Source: Labedella gwakjiensis (GTDB lineage: Bacteria; Actinomycetota; Actinomycetes; Actinomycetales; Microbacteriaceae). Taken from it: a stretch of 64,000 bases of DNA. The stretch covers positions 3,534,001 through 3,598,000 of the forward strand of contig NZ_PYAU01000001.1 of assembly GCF_003014675.1 (NCBI RefSeq), given 5' to 3'. Shown piece by piece: positions 34,782-46,500 of this stretch. How positions within the stretch are numbered: position 1 is the first letter of the stretch; every line of letters starts with the position of its first letter. Under the pieces are notes generated by a model. It worked only from the letters and a program-made list of their open reading frames with translations, was not told the origin of the DNA and did no database searches. Position numbers and translations under genes: made by a program.

Positions 34782-36256
34782 GCGGCCGCCTCCGTCATAC
34801 CAGGAACCCCGACGTCGTCGAGCCTGATGACGTGCTGCCCCAGGTGACGGACGACCCCGGCGTCGTGAGTGACCGACACGACGGTCCCACCGTCCGCGAC
34901 GAGCTTCTGAAGCAGGGCCACGAGGCGGATCCAGCTCCCACGGTCCTGTCCGAACGTCGGCTCGTCGAGCACCATCACGGCGGGCCGGGCGATGAGGACG
35001 GTGCCCACGGAGAGCCGCCGCTTCTGCCCTCCCGAGAGCGTGAACGGGTTCGCACGCGCGAGCTCGGCGAGGCCGAGGACATCCAGCATCTCGTCGACGC
35101 GCCCCTGCACCTCGTGGTCCCCGAGCCGGAGTGCCCGCGGGCCGATCGCGAGCTCGTCTCGCACCGTCGAGGCGAGGAACTGGTGTTCCGGTTCCTGGAA
35201 CACCGTGCCGATCCGGGTGAGGAGATCACGCGACGACCACCGGGAGGGACGGGGGCCCCGCCATGTCGCGAGCGCGGCCGAAGCCGTCACCGTCCCCTCC
35301 CTCTCCGGGAGGAGGCCGGCGAGTGTCAGTGCGAGCGTGGACTTCCCCACCCCGTTCGACCCGACCACGACCGTCGAGCGGTGCATCGGCACCACCACAT
35401 CAAGACGGGATCGGACGATCGCCTCGGCCGATCGACCGATCGAGAGGACGGACGTCGAGAGCGCCGCTCCGTCGTCGGAGCCGGGTCTGCCGGCATCCGG
35501 TAGGCCCACGGACACCCCGGGCACCCAGACACCGGCGTCCGCGAGAGCCGCGCCGGCGCGTGCGAAGACCTCCGCAGGCGGACCGTCTGCGAACACCCCG
35601 CCGCCGGCGTCGAGCACGATCACGCGGGTCATGAGGTCGACCCAGACCTCCGTACGGTGTTCCACGACGACGAGGGTCGTCCCGTCATCGAGGACGGCTC
35701 TCTCGATGGCAGCCCGGACCTCGGACACCCCCACGGGGTCGAGATTCGCGGTCGGCTCGTCGAGGAGGATGACGGCGGGGTCCATCGCGAGGATTCCCGC
35801 GATGGCGAGGCGTTGCTTCTCCCCACCCGACAGCTGTGATGTCTGGCGGCTGAGCGGGACATCGAGCCCCACCGCCTCGAGGCTCCGCGCCACCCGTCGC
35901 CAGATCTCGTCGCGCTCCACCCCGAGGTTCTCGCATCCGAACGCCACGTCGTCCCCGACACGGGACAGCACGGGAGCGGCATCGGGGTCCTGGAGAACCA
36001 GACCGGTTCGGCCGCGCGCTTCGCGTGCGTCACGACCGTCCACCGTCAGGGTTCCGACAGCCGTTCCATCCTCATCGCCCCCGAGGAGACCCGCGATTCC
36101 CGCGAGGAGGGTCGACTTCCCCGAGCCCGACGCGCCGAGCAGAAGGACCCGCTCCCCCGGAGCGATGTCGATCGAGACGTCGGCCACCGCTGCACGCTTT
36201 CGACCCGCGTGCCTCCAGCCCCAACCGGTCGCGGTGATGCGCGCTCCTCCGGTCAT
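34778..36256 (-). CDS. ykoD: ECF transporter duplicated ATPase (A) component, YkoD-like
   Basis: 492-residue fusion of two ABC ATPase domains. Walker A motifs are GASGSGKST (41-49) and GSNGVGKST (299-307), with LSGGEKQRL (142-150) and LSGGQKRRL as signatures and two DEPT Walker B ends. One polypeptide thus supplies both ECF ATPases. The ATG at 36256 overlaps the stop of the S component (ATGA). The open frame upstream lies within that gene. Confidence 0.93.
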   Translation of the reverse strand: MTGGARITATGWGWRHAGRKRAAVADVSIDIAPGERVLLLGASGSGKSTLLAGIAGLLGGDEDGTAVGTLTVDGRDAREARGRTGLVLQDPDAAPVLSRVGDDVAFGCENLGVERDEIWRRVARSLEAVGLDVPLSRQTSQLSGGEKQRLAIAGILAMDPAVILLDEPTANLDPVGVSEVRAAIERAVLDDGTTLVVVEHRTEVWVDLMTRVIVLDAGGGVFADGPPAEVFARAGAALADAGVWVPGVSVGLPDAGRPGSDDGAALSTSVLSIGRSAEAIVRSRLDVVVPMHRSTVVVGSNGVGKSTLALTLAGLLPEREGTVTASAALATWRGPRPSRWSSRDLLTRIGTVFQEPEHQFLASTVRDELAIGPRALRLGDHEVQGRVDEMLDVLGLAELARANPFTLSGGQKRRLSVGTVLIARPAVMVLDEPTFGQDRGSWIRLVALLQKLVADGGTVVSVTHDAGVVRHLGQHVIRLDDVGVPGMTEAAA

Positions 36257-36885
36257 ACGTCCCGCCGCGCGTCCCTGCCCACGGCGAATCGGCTGAGCGC
36301 ACCCGACGCAGCCAGGGCACGGACCAGAAGCCAACCGAGCACGCCGGCCAGCAGAGCACCGGAGACAACGACCGACGACAGGTAGATGACGTTGAACGTC
36401 GCGCTCTTCTCGATGTTCCCGGTGAAGAACTCGAAGAGCCACGCCGCGGCACCCGCGCCGATTCCCGCGAGGGCGGCCGTGACGACACCGAAACGACGGT
36501 AGGCGAACGCCGCGAAGACGAGTTCGGCGCCGAGACCCTGCACGATGCCGGAGTACACGGTCGAAACGCCCCAGACGTTGCCGACGAGCATCGACACGAC
36601 GGCGCCGATCAGTTCGACCAGAAGCGCGGCCCCCGGCTTCCGGATGACGAGCCCGCCGATCACGCCTCCGATGAGCCAGATACCCACGGCGACGCCGCCG
36701 AAGCCCGGCGTGACTGCGTCGGCCGTCTGGAACCAGAGGTACCCGACGGTGTTCCAGAACCAGAAGATGAGGCCTGTCGCGACGCCGAGGACGGCAGCGA
36801 TGACGATGTCGATGACCCGCCACCGCAGGGACCGTTCCGAACGGTCGGTCGACGATGAATCGATGGACGATGTTGTTGCGTGCAC
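36253..36885 (-). CDS. ykoE: ECF transporter substrate-binding (S) component, YkoE family
   Basis: 210-residue integral membrane S component with about five to six helices. Segments such as GYLWFQTADAVTP, GVAVGIWLIGGVIGGLVIRK and VWGVSTVYSGIVQGLG are characteristic of YkoE, linked to uptake of the thiamine precursor hydroxymethylpyrimidine or thiamine. The start is GTG at 36885 with AGAGGGG upstream. A TPP riboswitch precedes it, so the operon is switched off by thiamine diphosphate. Substrate identity is inferred from family and riboswitch. Confidence 0.92.
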   Translation of the reverse strand: MHATTSSIDSSSTDRSERSLRWRVIDIVIAAVLGVATGLIFWFWNTVGYLWFQTADAVTPGFGGVAVGIWLIGGVIGGLVIRKPGAALLVELIGAVVSMLVGNVWGVSTVYSGIVQGLGAELVFAAFAYRRFGVVTAALAGIGAGAAAWLFEFFTGNIEKSATFNVIYLSSVVVSGALLAGVLGWLLVRALAASGALSRFAVGRDARRDV

Positions 36886-36934
36886 GTGACGTGCCCCTCT
36901 CGATGAGTGGATAGGGCACGGGTGATGAGATGTC

Positions 36935-37026
36935 AGACTCCCTGCGCTGGCATGATCCAGATCAGGTTCGACGGTCGAAGGTTGAGGACCTTCCTCTCAG
37001 CCCGGCTCACCGGACTCCCGTGTTCA
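36935..37026 (-). promoter_or_regulatory. TPP riboswitch (THI element)
   Basis: On the minus strand the conserved elements occur in order: an entry strand CACGGGAGTCC, CTGAGA (36995-37000), GAACCTGATCTGGAT (36955-36969), ATGCCAGCG (36945-36953) and CAGGGAG (36938-36944). This is the pattern of the thiamine-pyrophosphate aptamer. It sits about 50 bp before the YkoE start codon. Confidence 0.97.
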
Positions 37027-37046
37027 TCGCAACTATAGCGCGCAGC

Positions 37047-37415
37047 TCACCGCTTGAGCGCCTTGATGATCAGGCTGAGGGCCTTGCCGGTGACGGCGAT
37101 GAGCGGCACCGAGACGATGATGAGCGAGATGACATTCGGTTCGAACCGGACTGTTCCCGATTCCGAGACGTAGGCGCCGACGGGCCACGAGTAGCCACCG
37201 CCCCCGCCGCCCGCACCCGAACCGCCGACCTTTCCCGTGGTCTTGTCGCCCGAAGCGCCGTCTCCGGTGCCCTCGCCCTCACCCGCGCCGAAACCGAAGA
37301 CGCTCACGGCGACGGGAACGATGGTGGAGCCGTCGAGGTCGACGGGGTCTCCGTAGACGGATTTGACTCCGATGGTGCGGAAACGGTCTGCGAGGTCGAG
37401 CGCTGGGTTCGTCAT
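37047..37415 (-). CDS. GerW/YtfJ-like family protein
   Basis: 122 residues. DRFRTIGVKSVYGDPVDLDG and TIVPVAVSVFGFGAGEGEG match the sporulation-protein YtfJ/GerW family, which also occurs in non-sporulating actinobacteria with unknown function. A Gly-rich loop (about 60-75) follows and the C-terminus has a hydrophobic helix (about 92-115, VISLIIVSVPLIAVTGKAL). TAGCGT six bases before the ATG points to a leaderless mRNA. It lies upstream of the TPP riboswitch but is a separate unit. Confidence 0.85.
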   Translation of the reverse strand: MTNPALDLADRFRTIGVKSVYGDPVDLDGSTIVPVAVSVFGFGAGEGEGTGDGASGDKTTGKVGGSGAGGGGGGYSWPVGAYVSESGTVRFEPNVISLIIVSVPLIAVTGKALSLIIKALKR

Positions 37416-37421
37416 GATGCC

Positions 37422-37427
37422 ACGCTA
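37422..37427 (-). promoter_or_regulatory. -10 hexamer of GerW-like gene (leaderless)
   Basis: TAGCGT on the minus strand, six bases before the ATG at 37415. Confidence 0.55.
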
Positions 37428-37467
37428 CCCGCGCGCACGGGCACTTCCAAGGGGTCGGAACCGCGAA

Positions 37468-38721
37468 TCAGTCGTCGGGGAAGGGCGCCGTCCGTGGGCC
37501 TCCTGCGCCGCCGGACGGCTCCCTCAGAAGCGATGCCGGGGCGAGTGCCGACGAGCCGAAACGCTTTCGCACCGCGTCCACGGAATTCTCGGCCTCACGC
37601 CAGTCCTCGTCGGGGTCCCACAGCAGTGCCCCGTCTCCAGCCGGCGAGAGGTGCTCCGCCCGGATGCCGATGAGTCGGACCGGTCGGAGGGGCCGAAGCC
37701 CGTCGAGGAGGGACACCGCCTCCTCGTGCAGCCGACGGCCGACGGATGTCGGCTCCGGCAGGGTGTGCGATCGCGACAGCGTCGTGAAATCCGTCCAGCG
37801 CACCTTCAGGCCGATCGTGCGGGCGACCCAGTGGCGTTCGCGGAGGCGGACGGCGACCTTGTCCGCGAGCCGGAGGAGCTCCACCCGCAGCTGACCGATG
37901 TCGGTGATGTCGGTGTGGAACGTGACCTCGTGGCCGATACTCTTCTCGATCCGTGTCGTCTCGACGGACCGCGGGTCGAGACCGAGAGCGAGGTCGTGCA
38001 GCTTGTTCGCGCCCGCGTTGCCCACGGCGCTCCGGAGAGCAGCGATCGGCACCTCGGCGATGTCGCCGATCGTTGCGAGCCCGAGACGGCGCAGGGACTC
38101 CTCCGTCGACGGCCCGACCCCCCACAGTGTGCGGATCGGCAAGGGGTGCAGGAAGGCGAGGGTGTCAGCCTTCGGGACGACGAGGAAGCCGTCGGGTTTC
38201 GCCCGCGTCGACGCCATCTTGGCGACGAACTTGGACGCGGCGACGCCCACCGAGCAGGTGAGACCCGTCTCGCACTCGACCCGTTCGCGAACGAGCGCTG
38301 CGATCTCTGCCGGAGAGCCGAGCAGACGACGCGCACCGGAGACGTCGAGGAACGCTTCGTCGATGCTCAACTGTTCGACGAGCGGAGTGACGTCGGAGAA
38401 GATACGCATCACTTCACCGGAGAAGTGAGAGTACGCCGCGTAGTTGGGCGGCACGACGACGGCATGAGGGCAGAGCCGGAGCGCTTTGGAGACCGGCATG
38501 GCCGCGCCCACGCCGAACTTCCGAGCTTCGTACGTGGCGCTCGTGACCACGGAACGTCCGTCGCGGTGGCCGATGATGACGGGGAGACCTCGGAGGTCCG
38601 GTCGATCCAGGAGTTCGACAGAGGCGAAGAACGCGTCCATGTCGATGTGCAGGATGGGAGTCTCCGAATCGTCGGCGGAGCCGACGGTGACCTGCCGTCC
38701 TGCTCCGTCGTCGCGACCCAT
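37468..38721 (-). CDS. dinB: DNA polymerase IV (Y family)
   Basis: Translesion polymerase, about 417 aa. Catalytic carboxylates are Asp27 in HIDMDAFFASVE and Asp121-Glu122 in SIDEAFLDVSG. ACSVG-like LTCSVGVAASKFVAKMAS, helix-hairpin-helix GVGPSTEESLRRLG and the little-finger domain follow. The extended C-terminus lacks an obvious beta-clamp peptide, so clamp binding could be weak. The start is ATG 38721 with GACAAT six bases upstream; a longer frame begins at GTG 38763. No LexA-type GAAC-N4-GTTC box is seen upstream, so SOS control is not supported. Confidence 0.93.
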   Translation of the reverse strand: MGRDDGAGRQVTVGSADDSETPILHIDMDAFFASVELLDRPDLRGLPVIIGHRDGRSVVTSATYEARKFGVGAAMPVSKALRLCPHAVVVPPNYAAYSHFSGEVMRIFSDVTPLVEQLSIDEAFLDVSGARRLLGSPAEIAALVRERVECETGLTCSVGVAASKFVAKMASTRAKPDGFLVVPKADTLAFLHPLPIRTLWGVGPSTEESLRRLGLATIGDIAEVPIAALRSAVGNAGANKLHDLALGLDPRSVETTRIEKSIGHEVTFHTDITDIGQLRVELLRLADKVAVRLRERHWVARTIGLKVRWTDFTTLSRSHTLPEPTSVGRRLHEEAVSLLDGLRPLRPVRLIGIRAEHLSPAGDGALLWDPDEDWREAENSVDAVRKRFGSSALAPASLLREPSGGAGGPRTAPFPDD

Positions 38722-38836
38722 GGATCCATTGTCCCATCGGCCACCGACATCGCGGCCGTCCACGGTACCGCGCGGGAGGGAATGCGGGCGCCCACGCAGC
38801 GTTGCTTTTCCGTAAGCTCGACTTCAGGAGGCGACG

Positions 38837-39400
38837 ATGTACGGATACGAGGAATGGCTCGAGTTCCAACGAATGGCGGGCGAAGAATTCGGTCGACGCG
38901 TCCGACGCATCACCGACTGGACCGCCCCCACTCCCGACGACGACTGGGACGTTCGGGCGCTCGTGGCTCACGTCACCGAGGAGCAGCAGTGGGTGGGTCC
39001 GCTCCTCGACGGACGCTCCCTCGCACAGGCCCGACTCGTCGTCGAACCCCTCGGCGACGACCTCGTCAGTGAATGGGAGCGGCACCATGAGCGCGCCTCG
39101 CAGGCGTGGCGCGCCCATGACGAGCGCCAGCACGTCCAGCTCTCTTCCGACACGGTCACGGCGCTCGCCTACCTCACCGAGCAGGTATCGGACGTCGCCA
39201 TCCACACGTGGGACCTGGCACGTGCGATCGGCGACGACGAGCGCCTGCACGACGATCTCGTCGAAGCGGTCTGGACCGTCTTCGCCCCGCAGCGGGAGAC
39301 CCTGCAGGCGAGCGGCCTCTACGGCGCGCCGATTACCGTGCCGGAGGACGCTCCTCTCCAGTTCCAGCTGCTCGCCCTCACGGGACGCAACCCGGCCTGA
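38837..39400 (+). CDS. TIGR03086-type metal-binding/DinB-superfamily protein
   Basis: 187 residues of the mycothiol-dependent maleylpyruvate isomerase/DinB-like four-helix bundle. WDVRALVAHVTEEQQW carries the first metal His, and VSDVAIHTWDLARAIGDDERL carries the second His-containing helix. Members are thiol-dependent transferases or isomerases of largely unknown substrate. AGGAGG eight bases before the ATG gives an unusually good ribosome site. The gene ends at a convergent terminator with gatB. Confidence 0.86.
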   Translation: MYGYEEWLEFQRMAGEEFGRRVRRITDWTAPTPDDDWDVRALVAHVTEEQQWVGPLLDGRSLAQARLVVEPLGDDLVSEWERHHERASQAWRAHDERQHVQLSSDTVTALAYLTEQVSDVAIHTWDLARAIGDDERLHDDLVEAVWTVFAPQRETLQASGLYGAPITVPEDAPLQFQLLALTGRNPA

Positions 39401-39422
39401 GCCGCAGGACCGCCGCCCGACG

Positions 39423-39464
39423 CGATCGGAGCGCCGCCCACAGCAGTGGGAGACGCTCCGATCG
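39423..39464. terminator. Bidirectional terminator between 38837 gene and gatB
   Basis: 11-bp perfect stem CGATCGGAGCG with its complement (39423-39433, 39454-39464), and an inner CCCAC/GTGGG stem. It lies between convergent genes. Confidence 0.88.
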
Positions 39465-39499
39465 TCGTTCGTCGGACGGCCGCCAGTGGCGGACCGTCA

Positions 39500-41002
39500 T
39501 CACACCTGGCCGGCGCGCTCCAGAATGAGTTCACGCACGCGGGCCGCATCCGCCTGGCCCCGCATCGCCTTCATGACCGCTCCGATGACGGCTCCGGCCG
39601 CCTGGACCTTGCCGTCCTGGATCTTCGCGAGCACGTCGGGCTGGGCCGCGAGGGCCTCGTCGATCGCGGCGATGAGGGCTCCGTCGTCCGACACGACAGC
39701 CAGTCCCCGGCCATCGACGACCTCTTGCGGCGTGCCTTCGCCGGCGATGACGCCCTCGAGAACCTGTCGGGCGAGCTTGTCGGTGAGGGTGCCGGCGTCG
39801 ACGAGCCGCGCGAGCTCCGCGACGTTCTCCGGGGAGATGAGCGAGGAGGCCTCGACACCTCCGGCGTTCGCGAGCCGCGAGATCTCCCCCGTCCACCACT
39901 TACGCGCCGCGGCGGGCGTTGCCCCGGCGGCGATCGTCAGCTCGACCTCGGCGACCAGTCCGCCGTTGGCGACGTCCTGGAACTCGAGGTCCGTGTAGCC
40001 CCACGACTCCTTGAGCCGGCGGCGACGGATGGCAGGCGCCTCGGGAAGTGCGGCACGGAGCTCCTCGATCAGCTCGGCCGACGGCACGACGGGAAGCAGA
40101 TCGGGCTCGGGGAAGTAGCGGTAGTCGTCCGCGTCGCTCTTCGGCCGACCGGCAGACGTCGACCCGGTGTCCTCGTGCCAGTGCCGCGTCTCCTGCGTGA
40201 TCGTCCCGCCTTCGGCGAGGATCACGGCCTGGCGCTGGATCTCGTATCGCACGGCGCGCTCGACCGAGCGTAGGGAGTTGACGTTCTTGGTCTCCGTCCG
40301 CGTCCCGAGCTTCTCCTGGCCGCGAGGGCGCAGCGACACGTTCGCGTCGCAGCGCAGGTTGCCGCGCTCCATACGGGCGTCCGAGATGCCGAGCGCGATG
40401 ACGATGTCGCGGATCGTCGACACGTAGGCCTTCGCGAGCTCCGGCGCATCGTGCTCGGCGCCGTAGATCGGCTTCGTGACGATCTCCACGAGAGGCACAC
40501 CCGCGCGGTTGTAGTCGACGAGCGAATACTCGGCACCCTGGATGCGCCCGGTCGAGCCGCCGACGTGCGTGAGCTTGCCGGCGTCCTCCTCCATGTGCGC
40601 GCGCTCGATCGGGATCGTCCGGACGCTGCCGTCGGCGAGCTCGACGTCGACCTGGCCCTCGAAGGCGATCGGCTCGTCGAACTGCGAGATCTGGTAGTTC
40701 TTGGCCAGATCCGGGTAGAAGTAGTTCTTGCGCGCGAACCGCGAGCTCGGCGCGATGCTGCACCCGAGCGCGAGACCGAGGCTGATCGAGTAGCGCACGG
40801 CCTGCTCGTTCACGACCGGGAGGGAACCCGGGAGGCCGAGACACACGGGTGAGACGTTCGTGTTGGGAGCGTCGCCGAAGCCGTTCGGAGCCGACGAGAA
40901 CATCTTGGTCTTCGTGTTGAGCTCGACGTGCACCTCGAAACCGAGCACCGGCTCGAAGAGCTCGAGCGCCTTGTCGAAGTCCATCAGGCGATCCTTCGCC
41001 AT
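39500..41002 (-). CDS. gatB: Aspartyl/glutamyl-tRNA amidotransferase subunit B
   Basis: Kinase and tRNA-binding subunit of GatCAB, which corrects Glu-tRNA(Gln) and/or Asp-tRNA(Asn); 500 aa. The [20 protein letters not shown] opening, [16 protein letters not shown] and the C-terminal YqeY-like domain (from about 350) are all present. The ATG shares its A with the gatA stop (TGATG). The last gene of gatC-gatA-gatB, it ends at a convergent terminator. Confidence 0.97.
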   Translation of the reverse strand: MAKDRLMDFDKALELFEPVLGFEVHVELNTKTKMFSSAPNGFGDAPNTNVSPVCLGLPGSLPVVNEQAVRYSISLGLALGCSIAPSSRFARKNYFYPDLAKNYQISQFDEPIAFEGQVDVELADGSVRTIPIERAHMEEDAGKLTHVGGSTGRIQGAEYSLVDYNRAGVPLVEIVTKPIYGAEHDAPELAKAYVSTIRDIVIALGISDARMERGNLRCDANVSLRPRGQEKLGTRTETKNVNSLRSVERAVRYEIQRQAVILAEGGTITQETRHWHEDTGSTSAGRPKSDADDYRYFPEPDLLPVVPSAELIEELRAALPEAPAIRRRRLKESWGYTDLEFQDVANGGLVAEVELTIAAGATPAAARKWWTGEISRLANAGGVEASSLISPENVAELARLVDAGTLTDKLARQVLEGVIAGEGTPQEVVDGRGLAVVSDDGALIAAIDEALAAQPDVLAKIQDGKVQAAGAVIGAVMKAMRGQADAARVRELILERAGQV

Positions 41003-42513
41003 CACTTGCCTCCCAGTTCCGGTGCCTCGGCGAGGAGGCCATGTCCCCACTGCTCCAGGAGCAGCGCTTCGAGTGCCGCACCCGCGCGGTACAGACGGGC
41101 GTCCTCGCGGAGCGGCGCCATGATCTGGAGTCCCACGGGAAGGCCGTCCTCCGGAGCGAGTCCGATAGGCACGCTCATCGCGGGGACTCCCGCGAGGTTC
41201 GCGGGGATCGTCGCGATGTCGTTGAGGTACATCGCGAGCGGGTCGTCGAGCTTCTCTCCGAGACGGAACGCCGTCGTGGGCGCGCTCGGGCTCACGAGCA
41301 CGTCGACCGACGTGAACGCCTGCTCGAAGTCGCGCTGGATGAGCGTGCGGACCTTCTGGGCGCTGCCGTAGTAGGCGTCGTAGTATCCGGCGCTCAGAGC
41401 GTAGGTGCCGAGGATGATGCGCCTCTTGACCTCGGGGCCGAAGCCGGCCTCACGGGTGGCCGACATGACCTGCTCGACCGTGCCGCCACCCGGAGGTGTG
41501 ACCCGCATGCCGAATCGCACGGAGTCGAACTTCGCGAGGTTCGAGGAGGCTTCAGCCGGCAGGATGAGGTAGTACGCGGCGATCGCGTACTCGAAGTGCG
41601 GTGCACTGACCTCGACGAGCTCGGCACCGTTGCGCTCGAGGAGAGCGAGTGCTTCCTCGTAACGACGACGCACCCCGGCCTGGAAGCCGTCGCCGTTCAG
41701 CTGGGAGACGACGCCGACGCGGAGGCCTGCGAGCGAACCCCCCGACGCGCCCTCACGGGCTGCTGCGGCCATCGATGGCCACTCGTCACGCAGGGAGGTC
41801 GAGTCGAACGGGTCGTGGCCGCCGATGACGTCGTGCAGGAGACCGGCGTCGAGGACCGTGCGGGTCACAGGACCCACCTGGTCGAGGGACGACGCGAGGG
41901 CGATCGCTCCGTAGCGGCTGACGCCGCCGTACGTGGGCTTCACGCCGACCGTTCCCGTGACGTGCGCCGGCTGACGGATCGAGCCGCCGGTGTCGCTGCC
42001 GAGGGCGAGAGGGGCTTCGAAGGCGGCGACGGCCGCGGCCGAGCCACCGCCCGAGCCGCCGGGGATGCGGTCGAGGTCCCACGGGTTGTGCGTGGGTCCG
42101 TACGCCGAGTGCTCGGTGGAGGACCCCATGGCGAACTCGTCCATGTTGGTCTTGCCGATCGGGATGAGACCGGCGGCGCGCGACTTCGCGACGACCGTCG
42201 CGTCGAACGGCGACATGTAGCCCTCGAGGATCCGGCTCCCCGAGGTGGAGGGCATGTCGGTCGTGACGAGCACGTCCTTCACCGCCAAGGGGATCCCGGC
42301 GAGAGGACCGAGGTCTTCACCGGCTGCCCGGCGCTCGTCGATCGCCGCGGCGACGTCGAGCGCATCGGACGACACGTGGAGGAAGGCCGCGACCTCGCCG
42401 TCCACCGCCTCGATGCGGTCGAGGTGGGCGCGCGTGACCTCGACGCTCGAGACCTCGCCCGATCCGAGCAGGTCGGACAGCTCGCTCGCGGACTTACGGA
42501 TGAGCTCGCTCAC
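41002..42513 (-). CDS. gatA: Aspartyl/glutamyl-tRNA amidotransferase subunit A
   Basis: Glutaminase subunit of GatCAB; 503 aa, amidase-signature family. The catalytic Lys is in [10 protein letters not shown], the two catalytic Ser lie in [13 protein letters not shown] and [12 protein letters not shown]. The start is GTG at 42513 overlapping the gatC stop (GTGA). The frame is open further upstream but overlaps gatC. Confidence 0.97.
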   Translation of the reverse strand: MSELIRKSASELSDLLGSGEVSSVEVTRAHLDRIEAVDGEVAAFLHVSSDALDVAAAIDERRAAGEDLGPLAGIPLAVKDVLVTTDMPSTSGSRILEGYMSPFDATVVAKSRAAGLIPIGKTNMDEFAMGSSTEHSAYGPTHNPWDLDRIPGGSGGGSAAAVAAFEAPLALGSDTGGSIRQPAHVTGTVGVKPTYGGVSRYGAIALASSLDQVGPVTRTVLDAGLLHDVIGGHDPFDSTSLRDEWPSMAAAAREGASGGSLAGLRVGVVSQLNGDGFQAGVRRRYEEALALLERNGAELVEVSAPHFEYAIAAYYLILPAEASSNLAKFDSVRFGMRVTPPGGGTVEQVMSATREAGFGPEVKRRIILGTYALSAGYYDAYYGSAQKVRTLIQRDFEQAFTSVDVLVSPSAPTTAFRLGEKLDDPLAMYLNDIATIPANLAGVPAMSVPIGLAPEDGLPVGLQIMAPLREDARLYRAGAALEALLLEQWGHGLLAEAPELGGK

Positions 42514-42809
42514 TGTTCCTCCCCCAGGATCGCCGAGACCTTGAACCGGTCCTCCGTACGCTCGGGCGCGTTGGCGAGAGCCTGCTCGCGCGTGAGCGTC
42601 TGTCCCACGACGTCGTCGCGGAAGACGTTCTCGAGCGGCACGGGGTGGCTCGTCGCGGGCACGTCTGGTGTCGCGACCTCCTGCACCTTCGCGATGCTGT
42701 CGACGATCTGGTCGAGCTCGCTCGTGAGGCTCGTGATCTCTTCGGGGGTGAGTGCGATGCGGGCGAGGTTCGCGAGATGTGCGACCTGCTCCTCCGAGAT
42801 TTCGGACAT
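42510..42809 (-). CDS. gatC: Aspartyl/glutamyl-tRNA amidotransferase subunit C
   Basis: 99-residue scaffold subunit that stabilises Gat[17 protein letters not shown] and the C-terminal [18 protein letters not shown] are diagnostic. GGAGA is close before the ATG. TAGAAT at 42845-42850 is a likely -10 for the gatCAB operon with a leader of about 30 nt. Confidence 0.95.
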   Translation of the reverse strand: MSEISEEQVAHLANLARIALTPEEITSLTSELDQIVDSIAKVQEVATPDVPATSHPVPLENVFRDDVVGQTLTREQALANAPERTEDRFKVSAILGEEQ

Positions 42810-42844
42810 GGATCTCCGTCAGATGGATGTCGGGGTGTCGCCCC

Positions 42845-42850
42845 ATTCTA
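42845..42850 (-). promoter_or_regulatory. Putative -10 hexamer of gatCAB
   Basis: TAGAAT on the minus strand, about 35 bases before the gatC ATG. Confidence 0.4.
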
Positions 42851-42869
42851 GGCCGTGGCGGGACGGCGC

Positions 42870-45269
<2,400 letters not shown>

Positions 45270-45272
45270 TCA

Positions 45273-45278
45273 AGTCTA
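45273..45278 (-). promoter_or_regulatory. -10 hexamer of ligA (leaderless)
   Basis: TAGACT on the minus strand, six bases before the ligA GTG. Confidence 0.55.
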
Positions 45279-45335
45279 GGGACGGCCACCGACACTCTCA
45301 GGGGGTGGCGCGGTCGAGGGACCACCGTGCGGCGG

Positions 45336-46460
45336 TCAGGCGCCGGCGGTGACCGGAACGGCACTCACGGTGCGGTCGATGGTGAACTGACCGAGCACGC
45401 GCGTCCCGAGGTACACGACAGCCGTCTGCCCGGGGGCCACTCCATCGAGCGGAACATCGGGGACGACGACGAACTCGATCCCGTCGGCTCCCTCGACGAC
45501 GCGAGCCTCAGCCGGCACGGGGTCGGCGTGCGCGCGGATCTGGACATCACAACGGAACGCCTCGCCCGCGTCCTCCACCGGAGCTCCGGCCCACGAGAAG
45601 CGTCGGCCTCCGATCTCCGCGATCGCGAGAGCCTCCTTCGGTCCGACGACGACCTCGTTGGTCTTCGGCCGCACCTCCAGGACGAAACGGGGCTTGCCAT
45701 CGTCCGCCGGCACCCCGAGTCGGAGCCCGCGGCGCTGCCCCACGGTGAATGCGTGGGCTCCGTCGTGGTCGCCGACGACCCGGCCGTCGCGATCGAGGAT
45801 GGAGCCCGTCTCCGCACCCACACGCTCGGCCAGCCAGCCGCGGGTGTCGCCGTCGGGGATGAAGCAGATGTCGTGGCTGTCCGGCTTCGCCGCGACGCTC
45901 AGGCCGCGAGCGGCGGCCTCCGCCCGGACGACGGCCTTCGACGGCGTCTCTCCGAGCGGGAACATCGAGTGCTCGAGCTGGTCGCCGGTGAGGACGCCGA
46001 GCACATACGACTGGTCCTTCGCCTCGTCGCTCGCTCGGTGCAGTTCGATGGAGCCGGCGGCCGAACGCTCGAGGCGCGCGTAGTGCCCCGTGCAGACGGC
46101 GTCGAAACCGAGATCGATCGCCTTCTCGAGAAGCGCTGCGAACTTGATCTTCTCGTTGCAGCGCATGCACGGGTTGGGGGTGCGTCCCGCCGAGTACTCC
46201 GCGATGAAGTCGTCCACGACGTCGAGCTTGAACCGCTCGGAGAAGTCCCAGACGTAGTAGGGGATGCCGATGAGGTTCGCCGCGCGCTGCGCGTCCATCG
46301 AATCCTCGATCGTGCAGCAGCCCCGGCTGCCGGTGCGGAGCGTGCCCGGCATCCGGCTGAGGGCGAGGTGCACCCCCACCACCTCGTGACCGGCGTCCAC
46401 GGCTCGCGCCGCTGCGACCGCCGAATCGACGCCACCGGACATCGCCGCGAGAACCTTCAT
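45336..46460 (-). CDS. mnmA: tRNA-specific 2-thiouridylase MnmA
   Basis: Adds sulfur to U34 of certain tRNAs; 374 aa. The PP-loop SGGVDSA is at 8-14. Catalytic Cys are Cys98 in TPNPCMRCN and Cys199 in [12 protein letters not shown] beta-barrel C-terminal domain follows. TAGACT six bases before the ATG suggests a leaderless transcript independent of the cysteine desulfurase gene 40 bp upstream, although that gene supplies the sulfur chemistry and both are on the same strand. Confidence 0.96.
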   Translation of the reverse strand: MKVLAAMSGGVDSAVAAARAVDAGHEVVGVHLALSRMPGTLRTGSRGCCTIEDSMDAQRAANLIGIPYYVWDFSERFKLDVVDDFIAEYSAGRTPNPCMRCNEKIKFAALLEKAIDLGFDAVCTGHYARLERSAAGSIELHRASDEAKDQSYVLGVLTGDQLEHSMFPLGETPSKAVVRAEAAARGLSVAAKPDSHDICFIPDGDTRGWLAERVGAETGSILDRDGRVVGDHDGAHAFTVGQRRGLRLGVPADDGKPRFVLEVRPKTNEVVVGPKEALAIAEIGGRRFSWAGAPVEDAGEAFRCDVQIRAHADPVPAEARVVEGADGIEFVVVPDVPLDGVAPGQTAVVYLGTRVLGQFTIDRTVSAVPVTAGA

Positions 46461-46466
46461 GGGTCC

Positions 46467-46472
46467 AGTCTA
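46467..46472 (-). promoter_or_regulatory. -10 hexamer of mnmA (leaderless)
   Basis: TAGACT on the minus strand, six bases before the mnmA ATG. Confidence 0.55.
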
Positions 46473-46500
46473 CGGCGGGCCACAGCCGTCGGTCCGTGGC

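Noticed and set aside
38722-38836. SOS (LexA) box for dinB
   Set aside because: No GAAC-N4-GTTC-like sequence could be found in the divergent intergenic region.
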